Below are positions 12,574 to 24,610 of a stretch of DNA of 64,000 nucleotides, piece by piece. Numbering within the stretch: the first letter of the stretch is position 1; each line of letters opens with the position of its first letter. The notes beneath the pieces are model-generated. The model worked only from the letters and a program-made list of their open reading frames with translations, ran no database searches and was not told the DNA's origin. A program made the translations under genes and the position numbers. The DNA is from Anaeramoeba flamelloides (lineage: Eukaryota > Metamonada > Anaeramoebidae), in assembly GCA_027625915.1 (NCBI GenBank), contig JANTQA010000015.1:3935001-3999000 (forward strand), in the 5' to 3' direction.

Positions 12574-13001
12574 ACCGTTTTGGAAAAAAGGTGAAACAGG
12601 GAAAAAAGGTAAAAAATGGTAATTAATAGGGAATATTCCTTAAAATCAAAAGTAAGAATAATTAATAAACTAATAAATTAATAAATACATAAAGAAAAAA
12701 TGGAGGATTCAACACAATAACAGTTTTTATTAATACTATCTTTTTGTAAGGGTTTTTCTTTGATTGCTCAATTATTAAAAATTTCTTCTAAAAATCGACT
12801 AATTTTTAAGATCTCCAAAACTACAACAATAATTTGGATATGAAATTAGATTTAAATTATGTTTATTAGTTTGATTGAAAATAATCTAATCGGGGTTATT
12901 ATTTGAGGATAATTGGTTTCTTCTTTTAATTGGGTTTACTTTTCATTTTCAAGTAGGGTTCCCAATTAAAAACCGTGATGAATTTGTTTATCCAAAACGT
13001 T
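12574..13001. mobile_element. family A MITE, copy A1
   Basis: The ends are imperfect inverted repeats: CCGTTTTGGAAAAAAGG on the left and ATCCAAAACG on the right. Inside, an element-wide core is shared with A2 and A3, including TTTTTCTTTGATTG, AGATCTCCAAAAC and CCAATTAAAAACCGTG. It is about 428 bp and has no coding capacity. Confidence 0.7.
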
Positions 13002-15169
13002 ATATAATAAAAAGTAATTGACAGGTTTTTAGGTTTTGAACAAACAAATTTTTGCATAGCACTTCTTTAAAATAATTGTAGAAACAAAACAAAGTTTTTT
13101 TATGTGTTTATTTGTTAAATCTATCATACAAAAAACAAAAAATCTTTGTTGGTAAGAAAATTCTTATTTTTGGGATGTTGGTTTACTAAATTAGACCAAT
13201 AAATTTGAAAAAAATGCAAAAATTTCTAGTTTTCTTTTCATTTTTTAAATTTAAAAGCTCTGCTTTCAAATTATTTCACCAAAAAGAACATTTCCAAAAT
13301 GAACCAAATTTTAAAAATTACTGAATATTTAAATCAATAATGTCTTGTTCCAAAAGAGTTATAACATTATTTATCAAATAGAAAATGAACATAAAAGAAA
13401 TCGAGGGAACTACTAGAGAATACTTGATAGCTAAAATAACTTAACACTCTCTTAGGAAAAAGGATCCCCAATCCAAACAATACCTAACATGTCTAAGATT
13501 TCAAATTCTCTGAGATCCAATATCTTTCAGTTTTTTTTTTTTATTTATTTTTATTTCCTTCTCTTTTTTTTTCTTTTTAGACTATTCATTTTATCTTAGA
13601 AAAAAAATGGGTTTTAAAATTCACCAAATAGGGATGTCCGGATATTAACACATAGACACACTTTGAATTAGAAGAAATAATTGAGTCACTTCAAAATTCT
13701 CTCTTTAGGGGGTTAGCTTCACCCTAGATTTCCCGATAATCAAGGTATGTTGTATTTGGGTGTTAATGAAATCAGTGAGTCATGGCTCAAATAGTTTTTT
13801 TGGTCAAAAAAATCTAAAATAAATATTATTAATAATAAATTATTACATTTTATACTAATGAATCATAATTATAAATTTTCACTTTGATAATTTTTTTTTT
13901 TAATCTCCTTTTCAAAATCTAAGAAAAAGAAAACTAACTTACAGTTTTCTGGTATTTAATAATTAATCTTCAGAATTTCCATATTTAATTATTTTTTTTA
14001 TTTTACATTTTTAAAGATTAACTCAATAATAATCAATATAAAAACCCAAATATTGATTATTTTTGTTTCCTTTTTATAAAACTTGTTGGAACATCAATGC
14101 CTAATATTTCAGAAATAATTAACCAAAATTATTCATTGGTTATTTTATTATTTTTTAAAAAATTGATTTTTTTAGCGATTAATATATATTTTGAGACAAA
14201 TTTAAGAAAGATATTTTGTGACTTTGTTGTCTGAATATTGATTATTTAGCCTTTAAATTTGTGGGTATAGGCAGATTTTTTTTCAGAAATTTTTTAATTT
14301 TTTTACTAATGCAAGAATCTTTTTCAATTGATGAAGACACTCTTTTTGTACTACTTTACTAAATACAATTTTTAGATATATTTAAATCATGGAGAAATAA
14401 TCTTTTCTGCTCCCGTAACAACTTACTTGAATATTAAAACTTTCCATGGGAGACTCTAATTTATCAAAGGGAAAGTTAAACTTTTTGATTTGAAATAAGA
14501 GTAAAATTTAAATTTTTAATCAACCCTTAATTTATTATTCATTATTTTAAAGTTACAGATCAGAAAACAGAAAAGTGTTGCCATTATTTCTTTCAAGTCA
14601 CAAAATAACAAAAAAAAAGTTACCAAAATCAAAATGAGGTTCAATAAAAAAAAGAAAAATTTGTAACGTATTTATCAAAAAGTTTTTTTGTAAAGCACAA
14701 ACTAAACAATAGATTCCATTCTGGTCCAAATTAGAGATGTAATGTTAAAAAAAAAAAGGAAGAAAAAGTTTCATCTTTTTAAAAGAATAATTCAAAAAGA
14801 GAAAAAACTATAACGATTTTCAACTGATTAGAGAGCAAGGCATAATTACTGATTCGGTATTTTTAATCAGAAATCCATTCCTGAAACAATTCCATTTTTT
14901 TAACTTTTTTGTTTTTTTCTTTTGAATTAATTCTTTTTGTTATTTTTTATAAAAAAATCACAAAAAAATTTTTAAAATTTTTTTTTCTTGTTGAGATCTT
15001 CAATAACAAAATTAATCACAATTTAACAAAACATAAAACTCGTTTTATTTCTGTTTAACTTTAAAGATCTTCAAAACGATTATCTTTCTTGCTTCTTTTA
15101 TCAAAAAACCAAAAAAAAAAAAAAAACAACAAATTCAAAACAAGAAACCATCAATAATAAAAAAAAAAA

Positions 15170-16726
15170 ATGTTTAAGAATTTAGTTTTTGTTTTATCAA
15201 CTGATCTGCTTGATTCAACTGATTTTATTGTATCCGAAGGGGGAACTGTTAGGGCACGCTTATCTAAAAACACAGATTATTTTATTGTCACTTTAAAGTC
15301 TGCAGAAGAATTGCTCCCAAGGATCGAAGTAGCAAAAAAAAATGGGAGTCGTGTATGTGTTGGTGATTTTCTGGAGGAATGTAAAAAAAAAATGAAATTA
15401 ATTGATTACAATAGATATGAAATTGAAATTGTTCAATCCGATTCCGGCTCAAACGATGAACAAAAGGATAAAAAAAATTCTGATTCTGGATCAATTTCAG
15501 ATTCAGATCTAGCGTCTGAGTCTGGATCTGATTCAGAGATACCACCAAAAACGAATAAAGATAAAAAAGAAAAAGAGAAAGGGAAGGAAAGGGAAAGAGT
15601 GAGGGAAAGGGAAAGGGAACGAGAAAGGGAACGGGAAAGGGAAAGAGAACGGGAAAGAGAAAGGGAAAGAGAGAGGGAAAGAGAAAGGGAAAGGGAACGG
15701 GAAAGAAAATCAAAATTGAAACAACAAAACAAAAAAAATAAAGAATTACAAAAAGGATCCAACCAAAAGAAAGATCGAAAAAGAAACAAAGAAAAGGAAA
15801 AAGAGAAAGAAAAAGAAAAAAGAAGAAGAAGACACAGGCATCAGAAAAGGCATCATAAGGAAGACAAAAAAGAAAAGGAAAGGGGCAAAGAAAAAAAAAG
15901 AAACGACAAACAAATGTTCGATACAGACTCCGAAACAGACAAGGAAAAAAGTAAAGAGCTCGATCAAAAAAGTGATTCTAATAGCAATAGCCGCTCAAGA
16001 TCAAAATATCGCCATTCAAAATCACATTCCCATCATCGTTCTCATTCGAGATCACGATCCCATTCCCATCATCACCACCCTAGATCACGTTCCCATTCCA
16101 AAAGAAGATCAAGCAGCAGTAGAAGGAGCCATAGTAGAAGAAAGAGTGGCCGAAAAGTGACACCCCCTAAGAAAAAAAAAGAACAAACAGGCAGCACAAT
16201 TCCAGATTCTAAAAAGCTTGTCAACGATCTTTCTCCAACAATTATTGATCCTGATTTAATTATCCAAAATTCAACAATTCAAGTCGGTGGACGTAGACAA
16301 AGTGGCAGACTCGAAAATAAAACACCCTTAATCAGTGTGATATTGGAAAGTGAAAGTGACAATGAAAACCAAAATGTCAACAACACCCAAATTGTTACAA
16401 CCCAAACAAATACAAATAATATGGAAAAGAAAGAAAGTGACTTTGAACCAGACAATATCGATTCTGAAGATTCTTATAGTGATTATTCAGATTTACAAAT
16501 AGAATCTTCGAAAAGCGAATCCGAAAATTCTGATTTGGAACCAAGGAAAAGAAGAAGATCTAGTCGACACCGAAAAAAATCGCATCGAAGGAGAAGTCAT
16601 CATCATCATAAGAACCCCAGGGGACACCACAGGCATCATAAACATCAAAAAAGTCACCATGATAGGAAAAAACATAAGCGTAATTCAAGCCGGAGATCAA
16701 GTCGCAGAGAAGATAAGAATAATTAA
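15170..16726 (+). CDS. BRCT-domain protein with RS and Arg-Glu low-complexity regions
   Basis: This is a single-exon frame of 518 residues; the ATG follows an A-rich leader. Residues 1-85 look like one BRCT domain: a first hydrophobic strand (LVFVLSTDL), the SEGGTV glycine turn near 24-26, a hydrophobic TDYFIVT strand, and a last helix (VCVGDFLEECKK) with Phe where many BRCT domains have Trp. BRCT domains bind phosphopeptides, DNA ends or poly(ADP-ribose). The rest is low complexity: Ser/Asp stretch (about 90-125), near-perfect Arg-Glu dipeptides (about 140-178), Lys/Arg-rich stretch, SR/His-rich segment (about 272-335), an acidic serine stretch (about 395-450) and a basic His/Arg/Ser tail. 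RS segments favour nuclear localisation, speckles or RNA-processing partners. A role in DNA-damage signalling or splicing is inference, and no orthologue can be named. Confidence 0.8.
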   Translation: MFKNLVFVLSTDLLDSTDFIVSEGGTVRARLSKNTDYFIVTLKSAEELLPRIEVAKKNGSRVCVGDFLEECKKKMKLIDYNRYEIEIVQSDSGSNDEQKDKKNSDSGSISDSDLASESGSDSEIPPKTNKDKKEKEKGKERERVRERERERERERERERERERERERERERERERERERKSKLKQQNKKNKELQKGSNQKKDRKRNKEKEKEKEKEKRRRRHRHQKRHHKEDKKEKERGKEKKRNDKQMFDTDSETDKEKSKELDQKSDSNSNSRSRSKYRHSKSHSHHRSHSRSRSHSHHHHPRSRSHSKRRSSSSRRSHSRRKSGRKVTPPKKKKEQTGSTIPDSKKLVNDLSPTIIDPDLIIQNSTIQVGGRRQSGRLENKTPLISVILESESDNENQNVNNTQIVTTQTNTNNMEKKESDFEPDNIDSEDSYSDYSDLQIESSKSESENSDLEPRKRRRSSRHRKKSHRRRSHHHHKNPRGHHRHHKHQKSHHDRKKHKRNSSRRSSRREDKNN

Positions 16727-17161
16727 CAGCACCCCATTTAAATATATATAATCACCAAGTATACCATATTTAAACAATCATTCGAAATCAAAAATCTTTT
16801 AAAAATGAGAGACAAAAGTTAATTATTAATTAATTTTTTTATTTTTTGATCTTTTCACTTTTTTTTTCACTTTTCTCTTTTATCTTTTTTTTTTTTTCTT
16901 TTTTCCATATTGTTTTTTCTATTTTTTCTTTTCCCTTTTTTCTATTTTTTTATATAAATTTCTAATTTTATTAAAGAATTATTATTTGTTTATCGATTTT
17001 AACAATTTTCGATTTTTATTATGATTATTTTTATTGGATTTTTTTTTTTATTATTTTTATCATACCATAGTTATTTGTGGTTATTTTATTTTATTTCAAA
17101 AATTTTATAATTCTATGACTCGAATTTAGGCTTTGTAAATAAATTCTTTCGTAATAATAGA

Positions 17162-18412
17162 GGTTTTGATGAATACGTATATTATCATGATATTAACAAT
17201 AAAACTGCGATGGTATTTAAAAAATCGCGATTAGTCCAACTTTATCTCGAAAAATCATAAAATCGCAATAAACAACATTATCGCGAAAAAATGAAAAATT
17301 ATTTTTTTGAAATCAGCTTAAAAAAAAGTTCTTGACTTTTACAAAAGCCTTGATACTTTTACAACACTTTCCCTTTATAAAATGTTTAAAAGTGTTTGTA
17401 AGGATTGTGAATTGTCTTCAAGTGTTTGAAATATTGTAAGACAGAAAACTTTTATAAGCACAATAAGTTTGTTTGCAGTGGAAAAAAAAATTTTTCTTTT
17501 CATTTTTTTTTTTAACAAAATATAAAATATCAAACAAATTTTATTACTCAAACTAATAATAATCCATTTCAACAATACACTTGAATATAAAATATATGTG
17601 TTATCTTAAAATGGAGTCATTACCTTCACCAGTTAAATAACCATAAAGAATAAAACTGACTTTTCTTTCTTATTGGTGATCGAGATCAAACAAAATCTAA
17701 GTTCTAATTGTGTTTTCTGTCCTATACAACGAAACAAAAAGAAAAGGAATAATAAGAAGACAACCATTCTTCAAAAAATCTTAATAATTGGTGATCATAA
17801 GGCTAGGTTGTTGTGAATGCTTTTCGAAAGGTTATATAACTCCTTTTAGCGTGCTGAGAATATTGAAAATGTTTTCACCCAAGAACTAGTTCTGTAAAGA
17901 ACATGTGAACGGTTGGTTTTTTTTAGAAACCCAATTATTCAAAGTAAATTCCAACACCATGATTAACTAGGGTAATATTTATTTCTCTTATAATTATTAT
18001 TGTTGTTGATCTCAAAGGATCGATAGGTTTGTCAATCAAACCAAAAAAAAAACACAATAAAACTCTTTGATCTGATCCTTGATTGGATCAAGTATCTTTT
18101 TTGTTGTTTTTTCAAAGAATAACTTTAGTCACATAATCTATTTTTTGATCAAAAAAAATTTTTATATTGAAAAATATTTCTGAATTAGGCCCAAAAACCC
18201 ATCAACTATTATATCGTAATTAATTTTTAATTGTGATATTTTGGCCTTTATCAGGTTTTTTTAATAATTATCATGATTTGTTATATTATCTCGATTTTCT
18301 ATATTATCACGATAATATTGAATATCGCAATTTTATAAAATATCACGATTTGATAGAAATTATCGCGATTTTTGTAACTTTATCATGAATTAAGCATATT
18401 TATAATCAAAAC
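17162..18412. mobile_element. family K element with ATCGCGAT-type subterminal repeats
   Basis: The ends are imperfect inverted repeats: GGTTTTGATGAATACG...TATCATGATA on the left, and the complement of TATCATGAATTAAGC...ATAATCAAAAC on the right. Inside each end sits a cluster of related motifs (ATCGCGA, ATCACGA, ATCTCGA, ATCATGA): about five on the left (17190-17295) and about nine on the right (18205-18390). These stand out against DNA almost free of CG. The 900 bp between the clusters has no recognisable transposase, so the element looks non-autonomous. Repeated subterminal motifs are known as transposase-binding sites in several DNA transposon superfamilies; which one applies here is not clear. 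Confidence 0.6.
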
Positions 18413-18542
18413 ATCTAATATACATGGGGAAATAATTCGAAAGAACCCCATTTTTTAGAAGGCAGGGCTTATTATAAAAATGGTATAATTTTCTGAAAAT
18501 TGAAAAAATGAACTTAATTTTAACAAATAATTAAAAGAACAG

Positions 18543-18609
18543 CACAAGTGTAAATAACGAATGTTGTAAAAACTCTATTTTTTACAACATTCATATTTAC
18601 TTTTGCGAG
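18543..18609. repeat. long hairpin inverted repeat
   Basis: Arms 18543-18572 and 18579-18609 pair through GAATGTTGTAAAAA (14 of 14) and GTAAATA (7 of 7), with a short loop CTCTAT. It could be the core of a minimal foldback transposon or a transcribed hairpin. No flanking duplication was evident. Confidence 0.6.
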
Positions 18610-21206
18610 TCAAAAATTGAAGACAGAAAATCAGTATCATTATCATTTTATCTTGTGTTGAAATTGGTATTTTTAATCAAGTTGAATTTCGATTTTTTGA
18701 TTTTTTTAATTTTTAATTGAAAAAATTATCACAGAAATCACAAAAACTGATTTTCAATTTTCAAATTTATTCAATGAATTTTCAAACCTTAAAAAAAAAT
18801 TATATTTTAATCAGACAACAATGTTAAGAATTTAAAACTTTGATTAAATATATTGAAAGCAATGGACGATTAAAGAAAATAGTTCAACGGAAAAAGAGTG
18901 AGAGAAGAAGAAAAATAATTAGAACATTCGATGAAAATAAATAATACACTTTAAATAATCAAATGAATAAAAAATCTACTATAGGAAGTGGTTTTTTATT
19001 TATTTTTTTTTATTTTATTTTTTATTTAATAGTATTTATTATTTCTTTTATGTGAGGTTTAAATTATAAAAAAGTATCTAAATATCGGTCATCAGGTGTT
19101 TCTCGACCACATTTCAAAAAATATAACTTATATTAAACTCTAAAATAAAATAAAAACATAATATTATTTTTTATACAAGAAAAACATAATCTTAATTATT
19201 ATAAACCAATCACTTTTAAATTATTCCAAAGGTCAAAAAACCAGATATTATAAATTTTTAAAAAAAAAAAAAAATCAAAAAATAACAAAAATGTGAATTA
19301 CAAATATTGAAATGAGAATTAGAGATTTATTATGGCTCGAATTTGATAGAAAATGGTTAACATGAAGTGTGTTTCATATTAATATATGTGCTTAAAAAGA
19401 TACCACTCTATCTCATTTTTTTGTTGTTTTTTTCTTTACAAAGATATTTTTGTTACAAGTTAATATTTTTATAAGAAAAATGTATCAAAAATAATAAAAT
19501 CAAAAAAAAAAAGAAAAAAAAAATCAAACTCAAAAATTTGAAAAAGAAAAACAAAAATATTGAAATTTTAAAATGTTTTTTAATTATTTAAAATTGGATT
19601 TTTTATTTGATAATAGTTTGATATAACAAAAACACACAAAATCACCCCCAATAACATAAAAAAGTGAGTCAAGTTATTTGAAAAAGAAATCCTTAATTTA
19701 TAATTTCTCATTTTCAATTCGAGTTTATAAATCTAACGTTTTAAAAATATAAAATTCTATTTTCAAAACAAATAGAATTTTAATAAAATTCTAAATCCTT
19801 AAAAAAAAAAATTCAATTTTTGGAAAAAAAAATCTTATTTAACCAACTCTTCAAGAAATATCAAATTAGAACCATTGAATATTTTGAAATGTTAAAAAAT
19901 GTTTCTATATTACAACACCCTCAAAACAAAAAAAATAAATATTTCTCAATATTAATAAATCAAGAATGTGTTTCCTAATTTGAAGTAAACACAACACTTA
20001 TAAGTTTTGATTTTTTTTTCTATTAGGATCATTTATCGATAAAATGAGTATAGGATATCAAGTAATTTCATTTAGGTTTTTTTATTTGAAAGAAAATAAC
20101 CCGACATAACACCAACAACCCAAAATAAAAACACCAATTGGAAGAAACAGATAAAGCAGATCAAAAAAGTATTGAATACAAAAAACAACGAAAAGAGAAA
20201 TAAATGATTTTCATATTTTTCAAAAGTCTAAATTATTCCCAATTTGAATTTAATCGTATTACAGTAGCTCTTTTATCATTTTAAAACTGTAGAAAATATT
20301 GAATTTTATCCCATGTTTTATCAATTTTCTAGAAAATTGTTATACTGCTATTTATCAAAAAAAACTTATTTGCTACATAATCCAGACACTTTTTTATATT
20401 ATGACAATTAATGATTATCATTAGATATATATATATTACATTATATAATTATAATAACTTTTTGTTTTATCTAATTTTGAAATTAATATGTTGGTTTATT
20501 TTTGTTTCACATAACAAGGATTATTTTCCCCTTTATTTCGAAAAACAATTACAACTGATTAATACAGAAAAATCTTGAATTAATTTTTTATTTAATTTTA
20601 ATTTTGTCAATGCTTTCAAAAGCCTTCCAAGAATTTCTTTTCAATAAATTTATCTAAGATTAACTACTGTTAAAAAAAAAATAAAAAAATTAATATTTTT
20701 TCTCTTTGTTTCATAAGGAAACCAATATAATCTCTAATATTATCATTAATATTGATCCTTGATATTTATCAAGTTTTTTTTTCAACTAATTAGCAAAATT
20801 ATTTAAGAGAAAAGAAATAAAAAGTTGAATTTATTTAATGAAAAAAGACATTACTTTTTAAATTTTTTTTTTTGTATTTAAATTGATTGTGCTCTTTCTT
20901 TATACTTTTTAAAACAGAATTAAACAATTAAGAAAATAGAGAATAAAACAAAAAAATTTTTTTATCTATCTTGAATTTATCTTCCTGAACCCCCCCCCGC
21001 AACTATGAAATTTCTTGAAGTAGGGAAAAAAAAAGAAAACAAAAATTGAAAATCTCAACAAAACAACAACCTTAAATAGAAAAATGTAAAAATAAAAAAT
21101 AGTTAAGAATGTTTTGATACTTTTTTTTTATCATTTTTTCTTCATTTTTTTTTTGTAACACCATAATCTCAATTCCATACTTTTTTTCGTTTCCTTTAAA
21201 ATTACC

Positions 21207-22511
21207 ATGAGTATATACCAGCCACTCTTAAAAAATTCTTCACTTACACAAATCTTTAGCGAAGAAGACGAAGAAGATGTTTCAACAGAATCTGAATTTG
21301 AATTTAATTACGATCTTGATGAAATAAACAACAAGTTAATAGCAATTTTTTATGTAAGATTTGATATCCGTATAGGGAACGTTGTTGAATGGGCTTTACC
21401 AAAAAAATTTGATAATGACGGGTTAGAATTTAAAGCGCTTGTTTCAAGCTTTCATCAGTTAAATGAGGATTATGTCTTTTTTAAATTTGATAAATTCTAT
21501 GGCCTTGCGAGTTTGTATTGTGAAAAAATCGAAGATGAAGAGCAATCAAAGAAAGAACGAGGAGTGCGCATGAGATCGCTAGGGATCTTGTCTTTGTCCT
21601 ATACCAATTTGTATACGCACCTGGATTTTTTAAGGAAATCGTGCTCAGAACTTGTGTATGACAAAAAGGAAAAATTTTCGAGTCAATTCTCGCATCTGAT
21701 TGAATATTTCGAAAAGCACCAAACTAAAACACCAATTGATGAATTAAGAGAAATTGCATCAACAATACCTTTCCAAAAGTTGCAATTATGCCACCCTATA
21801 GCAACCATTTCAACGTTTTGCACATATTTTGAACAAAATTTATTCTTGATTTGGAAAGCTTCTCATTTAAGGTTGAGGGTCTTATTTTTAAGTGCCCCAC
21901 CAATTGCGCTGCTGTCTTCAAGGATTTATACCTCCTGCTTGATCGCCACTTTCCCTAGGTTTGTTCGAATCTTCAATCGAATACCAAAGCTGAACCCTTT
22001 GTTTTATGTTAACTTGACTGAAACAGAAATGCTTCAGTCAAGCAAACACTTCATTGCATTTTCGACAGAAACTATTTTTTTTGATAAACCAGATCTTTGG
22101 GATATTTGTTTCCAAAACAGCACACCAACAATTTCTAATGACTTAAAAAAATCAAAAACATTAGAGGTAACAGAAGGTGACAAAATAAGATGGCAAACTC
22201 TTTCAAAAATTTTACGAAAATCAAAGGCTTTACAAAGCAAAAATCGAAATGAAAAGAAAAAAAATATGAAACAATATGGCACATCTTCCAAATCTCAATC
22301 GTTGAATGACAATTTAATTAAAACATTTAGAAAATGGAATGATAATCTCATAAATTTCTTTAATCGTGCCTTGGCTAGTGAAGAGAATATTACAATCACT
22401 GAAATTGAAAAACTCGGTTTCCATAAAAGTGATCGTATATTTTTACAGGATTTATTAAATGTTTATGATATAGATTCCATAATAGAAACCAATTGTTGTG
22501 GCTGTTGTTAA
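21207..22511 (+). CDS. DENND11: DENND11/LCHN-family DENN-domain protein
   Basis: This is a single-exon protein of 434 residues. It follows LCHN (DENND11) along its length: FYVRFDIRIGNVVEWALP (about 48-65), FKALVSSFHQ, DYVFFKFDKFYGLASL, GVRMRSLGILSLSYTNLY (about 118-136), FLSAPPIALLSSRIYTSC (about 230-247), and LNPLFYVNLTE followed by IAFSTETIFFDKPDLWDI. Human LCHN is of similar size. DENN modules are usually exchange factors or scaffolds for Rab GTPases. LCHN itself is poorly characterised, so Rab activation here is inference. An acidic leader (EEDEEDV, about 19-25) and a Lys-rich linker (about 360-375) are local additions. The chain ends NCCGCC, which could be S-acylated or, more speculatively, prenylated, and would tie the protein to membranes. 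The ATG is in a strong position, with only T-rich DNA before it. Confidence 0.88.
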   Translation: MSIYQPLLKNSSLTQIFSEEDEEDVSTESEFEFNYDLDEINNKLIAIFYVRFDIRIGNVVEWALPKKFDNDGLEFKALVSSFHQLNEDYVFFKFDKFYGLASLYCEKIEDEEQSKKERGVRMRSLGILSLSYTNLYTHLDFLRKSCSELVYDKKEKFSSQFSHLIEYFEKHQTKTPIDELREIASTIPFQKLQLCHPIATISTFCTYFEQNLFLIWKASHLRLRVLFLSAPPIALLSSRIYTSCLIATFPRFVRIFNRIPKLNPLFYVNLTETEMLQSSKHFIAFSTETIFFDKPDLWDICFQNSTPTISNDLKKSKTLEVTEGDKIRWQTLSKILRKSKALQSKNRNEKKKNMKQYGTSSKSQSLNDNLIKTFRKWNDNLINFFNRALASEENITITEIEKLGFHKSDRIFLQDLLNVYDIDSIIETNCCGCC

Positions 22512-23895
22512 ATACTGATTATTCGTTTTATCACTTCATTAAAGCCATTTAAATGTTAAATGGATTTACCATTTTCACTTAATTTTCTTAATTTTTCAGT
22601 TTTGTTTAAGTTTTGTTTCGATTTTGATGAAAGCACAAATAAAATCATCACAGATTGAAAATTCTTAATATTGGAATAAATTTTATTCTTGAGATTACTT
22701 AAGTTTCGGGTTATAAAAGAGAAAATTTTCTTTTTGAAATATAATATTTTTTTTTCATCTTTATTTGTAAGTGTCCAAGTTCCATCAAAAATAAATCAGT
22801 AGATGTGGAATGTTAGCTTTCTTAAAACCAATAAGGAAAATTGGTAGCTTTGTTTAAAAAGGGGGTTAATGAAGAGATATTTGGTTTCAAGTTTAAATTA
22901 ATGTTATTTTCATTTTTCAATCCAAGTATGTTTGTTTCATAGTTTTGTTTCTTGAACAATTTTTGAGATCTAAAAGAATTTTTTTTCATTTTTTTCATTG
23001 ATTTTTTTTTTTTTTAAATTTTTGATTAAATTAAAAAAAATAAAAACAAAAATATAACTATATACATATAAGGGGGTATAAAAGAATCAAATGCTTGAAC
23101 AAAATTGAATTAAATACATTTTAGATAAAAAAAAAAAAAAAAAAAAAAAAAATTACAATTTAAAGAGAGAGAACAAGAAAAAGTTGATTTTGGTTTTTTT
23201 AAAAACTTTTCAATTTTAAGAAATGAAATCTATTAATCTTGAAAATATTTTATTTGATGAATCCATCCAAAAGAAGTAAGATTGTAACTTATTTTTTCGT
23301 TAATAGTTCGCTTTTTGGAAATGAAAGAAAAAATAAGTAAACCATATGTATCCAAAGTACCCAGTTTTTTTGAGTTGATTAAGTATGTTTAAAGAGTTTG
23401 AATAGATATAAGTATAAAAAAATATTTATAAATTTGAAATTGAAATATTTTTCTCACTTTTTAATTTTTTTTGATCTTTTTTTGACTATTTTTTTATTAG
23501 ACCTAATTCATTTTTAGATTTATTTTTATTGCAAAATCGGTTTTCATCGGGTAAAAACTTGTTATTCTATTGTTTGTGAAACACAAAAAATGAATATAGA
23601 GAAATTATTTTGATTTCTATTGTAAATTTATTTAAACTTTAATTGAAGTTCAAATTGGGTATTGTTATTTTTCTTAATGGGGGGGATTTAGGTTTTTCAA
23701 TTTTAACAAAAATATATAGCTTGATTGGTTTTATATCAGATGGGTATTAAAAATTCGATGGTATATATTATTCTGCTTATTTTTTATATGTTCTTCAAAG
23801 ATCAATTATAAAAAATAATTTCTTTTTGATAATAAAGTGAATTATTCAAATTACAGTTGAGTACTTTCGATTTAGAATATATATATCTTAATATA

Positions 23896-24610
23896 TATAT
23901 AAACTCTGTTTCAGTCAAAGGGGCCCAACGTTTTTTTCAAATATCAATTATATAAAATAATTGACCTTTGAAGAACAAATAAGAAATAAACAGAATAATA
24001 CACCTCGAAGAAATGTTGATACATGTCTGAAAGAATATTAATAAATCAATAGCTTTTCTTAAAAATTTCAAAACTCAAATTCTTAGGGCCCTATTGAGAA
24101 AAACAACGATGTTTGTTTTGAACTTCTACTGGTATTTGAATAATAAATATCAAACATTTTTCACTTCATTTTCCATACTTTTCTTTTTAGAAATTAAGCC
24201 CTCAAACAAAGTTTGTTGGTATTTGTGGTCTCTATTTCAAAAAGGAAATGAAAATGAAGTGAAAATTTTTCACATTTATTAAACAAATATCAAGATCAAA
24301 GATCAAATTGAATTCCAATAGAAATCAATATGATTTCTCAACAATCTTTACATGGTTTCAATGACATTAGAATAACAAGTTTTGACCAAGTGACTATTGA
24401 TCTTGCAATAAAAAAATTTTTGCAACTGAATGACGTTTTTAAAAAAAAAATCGAAAAAAAAAAACAAAAATGTGTAGAAATGTGAAAAAATGATTTCAAT
24501 TTTAAAAATTTCCAAAATAAAATTTTTCTTCTAATATCTATGCAAACCCTTTAAACACGTGTATTATACCATAACAACTGGGCCCCTTTGACTGAAAAAT
24601 AGTTTATATA
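23896..24610. mobile_element. family B transposon, copy B1
   Basis: The inverted ends are about 35 bp: TATATAAACTCTGTTTCAG then TCAAAGGGGCCCA on the left, and the complement (TGGGCCCCTTTGACTGAAAA then TAGTTTATATA) on the right. It is 715 bp with no transposase frame; the short open frame within it (24094-24282) resembles nothing known. Its last TATA is shared with the start of C1. Related copies are B2 (59994-60544) and a decayed B3 near 32170. Confidence 0.75.

Larger units (their letters stand above)
11889..15169. other. 3.3 kb intergenic region with a LINE tail and a family A element
   Basis: No host gene was found. It contains the short LINE 3' tail (11971-12065) and family A element A1 (12574-13001). 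A slightly less AT-biased patch at about 13385-13530 has a short ATG frame (starting NIKEIEGTTREYLIAKIT, then stop), too short to call. The region just before the BRCT gene is a chain of A and T runs. Confidence 0.6.
16727..21206. other. 4.5 kb gene-free interval with family K element
   Basis: No gene was seen. It holds the 1.25 kb family K element (17162-18412), a perfect-stem inverted repeat (18543-18609) and, near 19660, a GTGAGTCA motif related to family D ends. A C9 run lies near 20990, about 210 bases before the DENN gene start. Confidence 0.6.

Noticed and set aside
13385-13530. Short ATG frame in a less AT-rich patch
   Set aside because: It is only 19 codons, with no continuation that fits splice sites and no recognised match.
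15288-15789. Long minus-strand open frames rich in Phe/Leu/Ser opposite the BRCT gene
   Set aside because: They are the antisense of the Arg-Glu and Lys-rich coding runs; their composition follows from the repeat.
17162-18412. ATCGCGAT clusters as a CRISPR-like or satellite array
   Set aside because: Motifs are short and irregularly spaced, without unique spacers, and bounded by transposon-type inverted ends.
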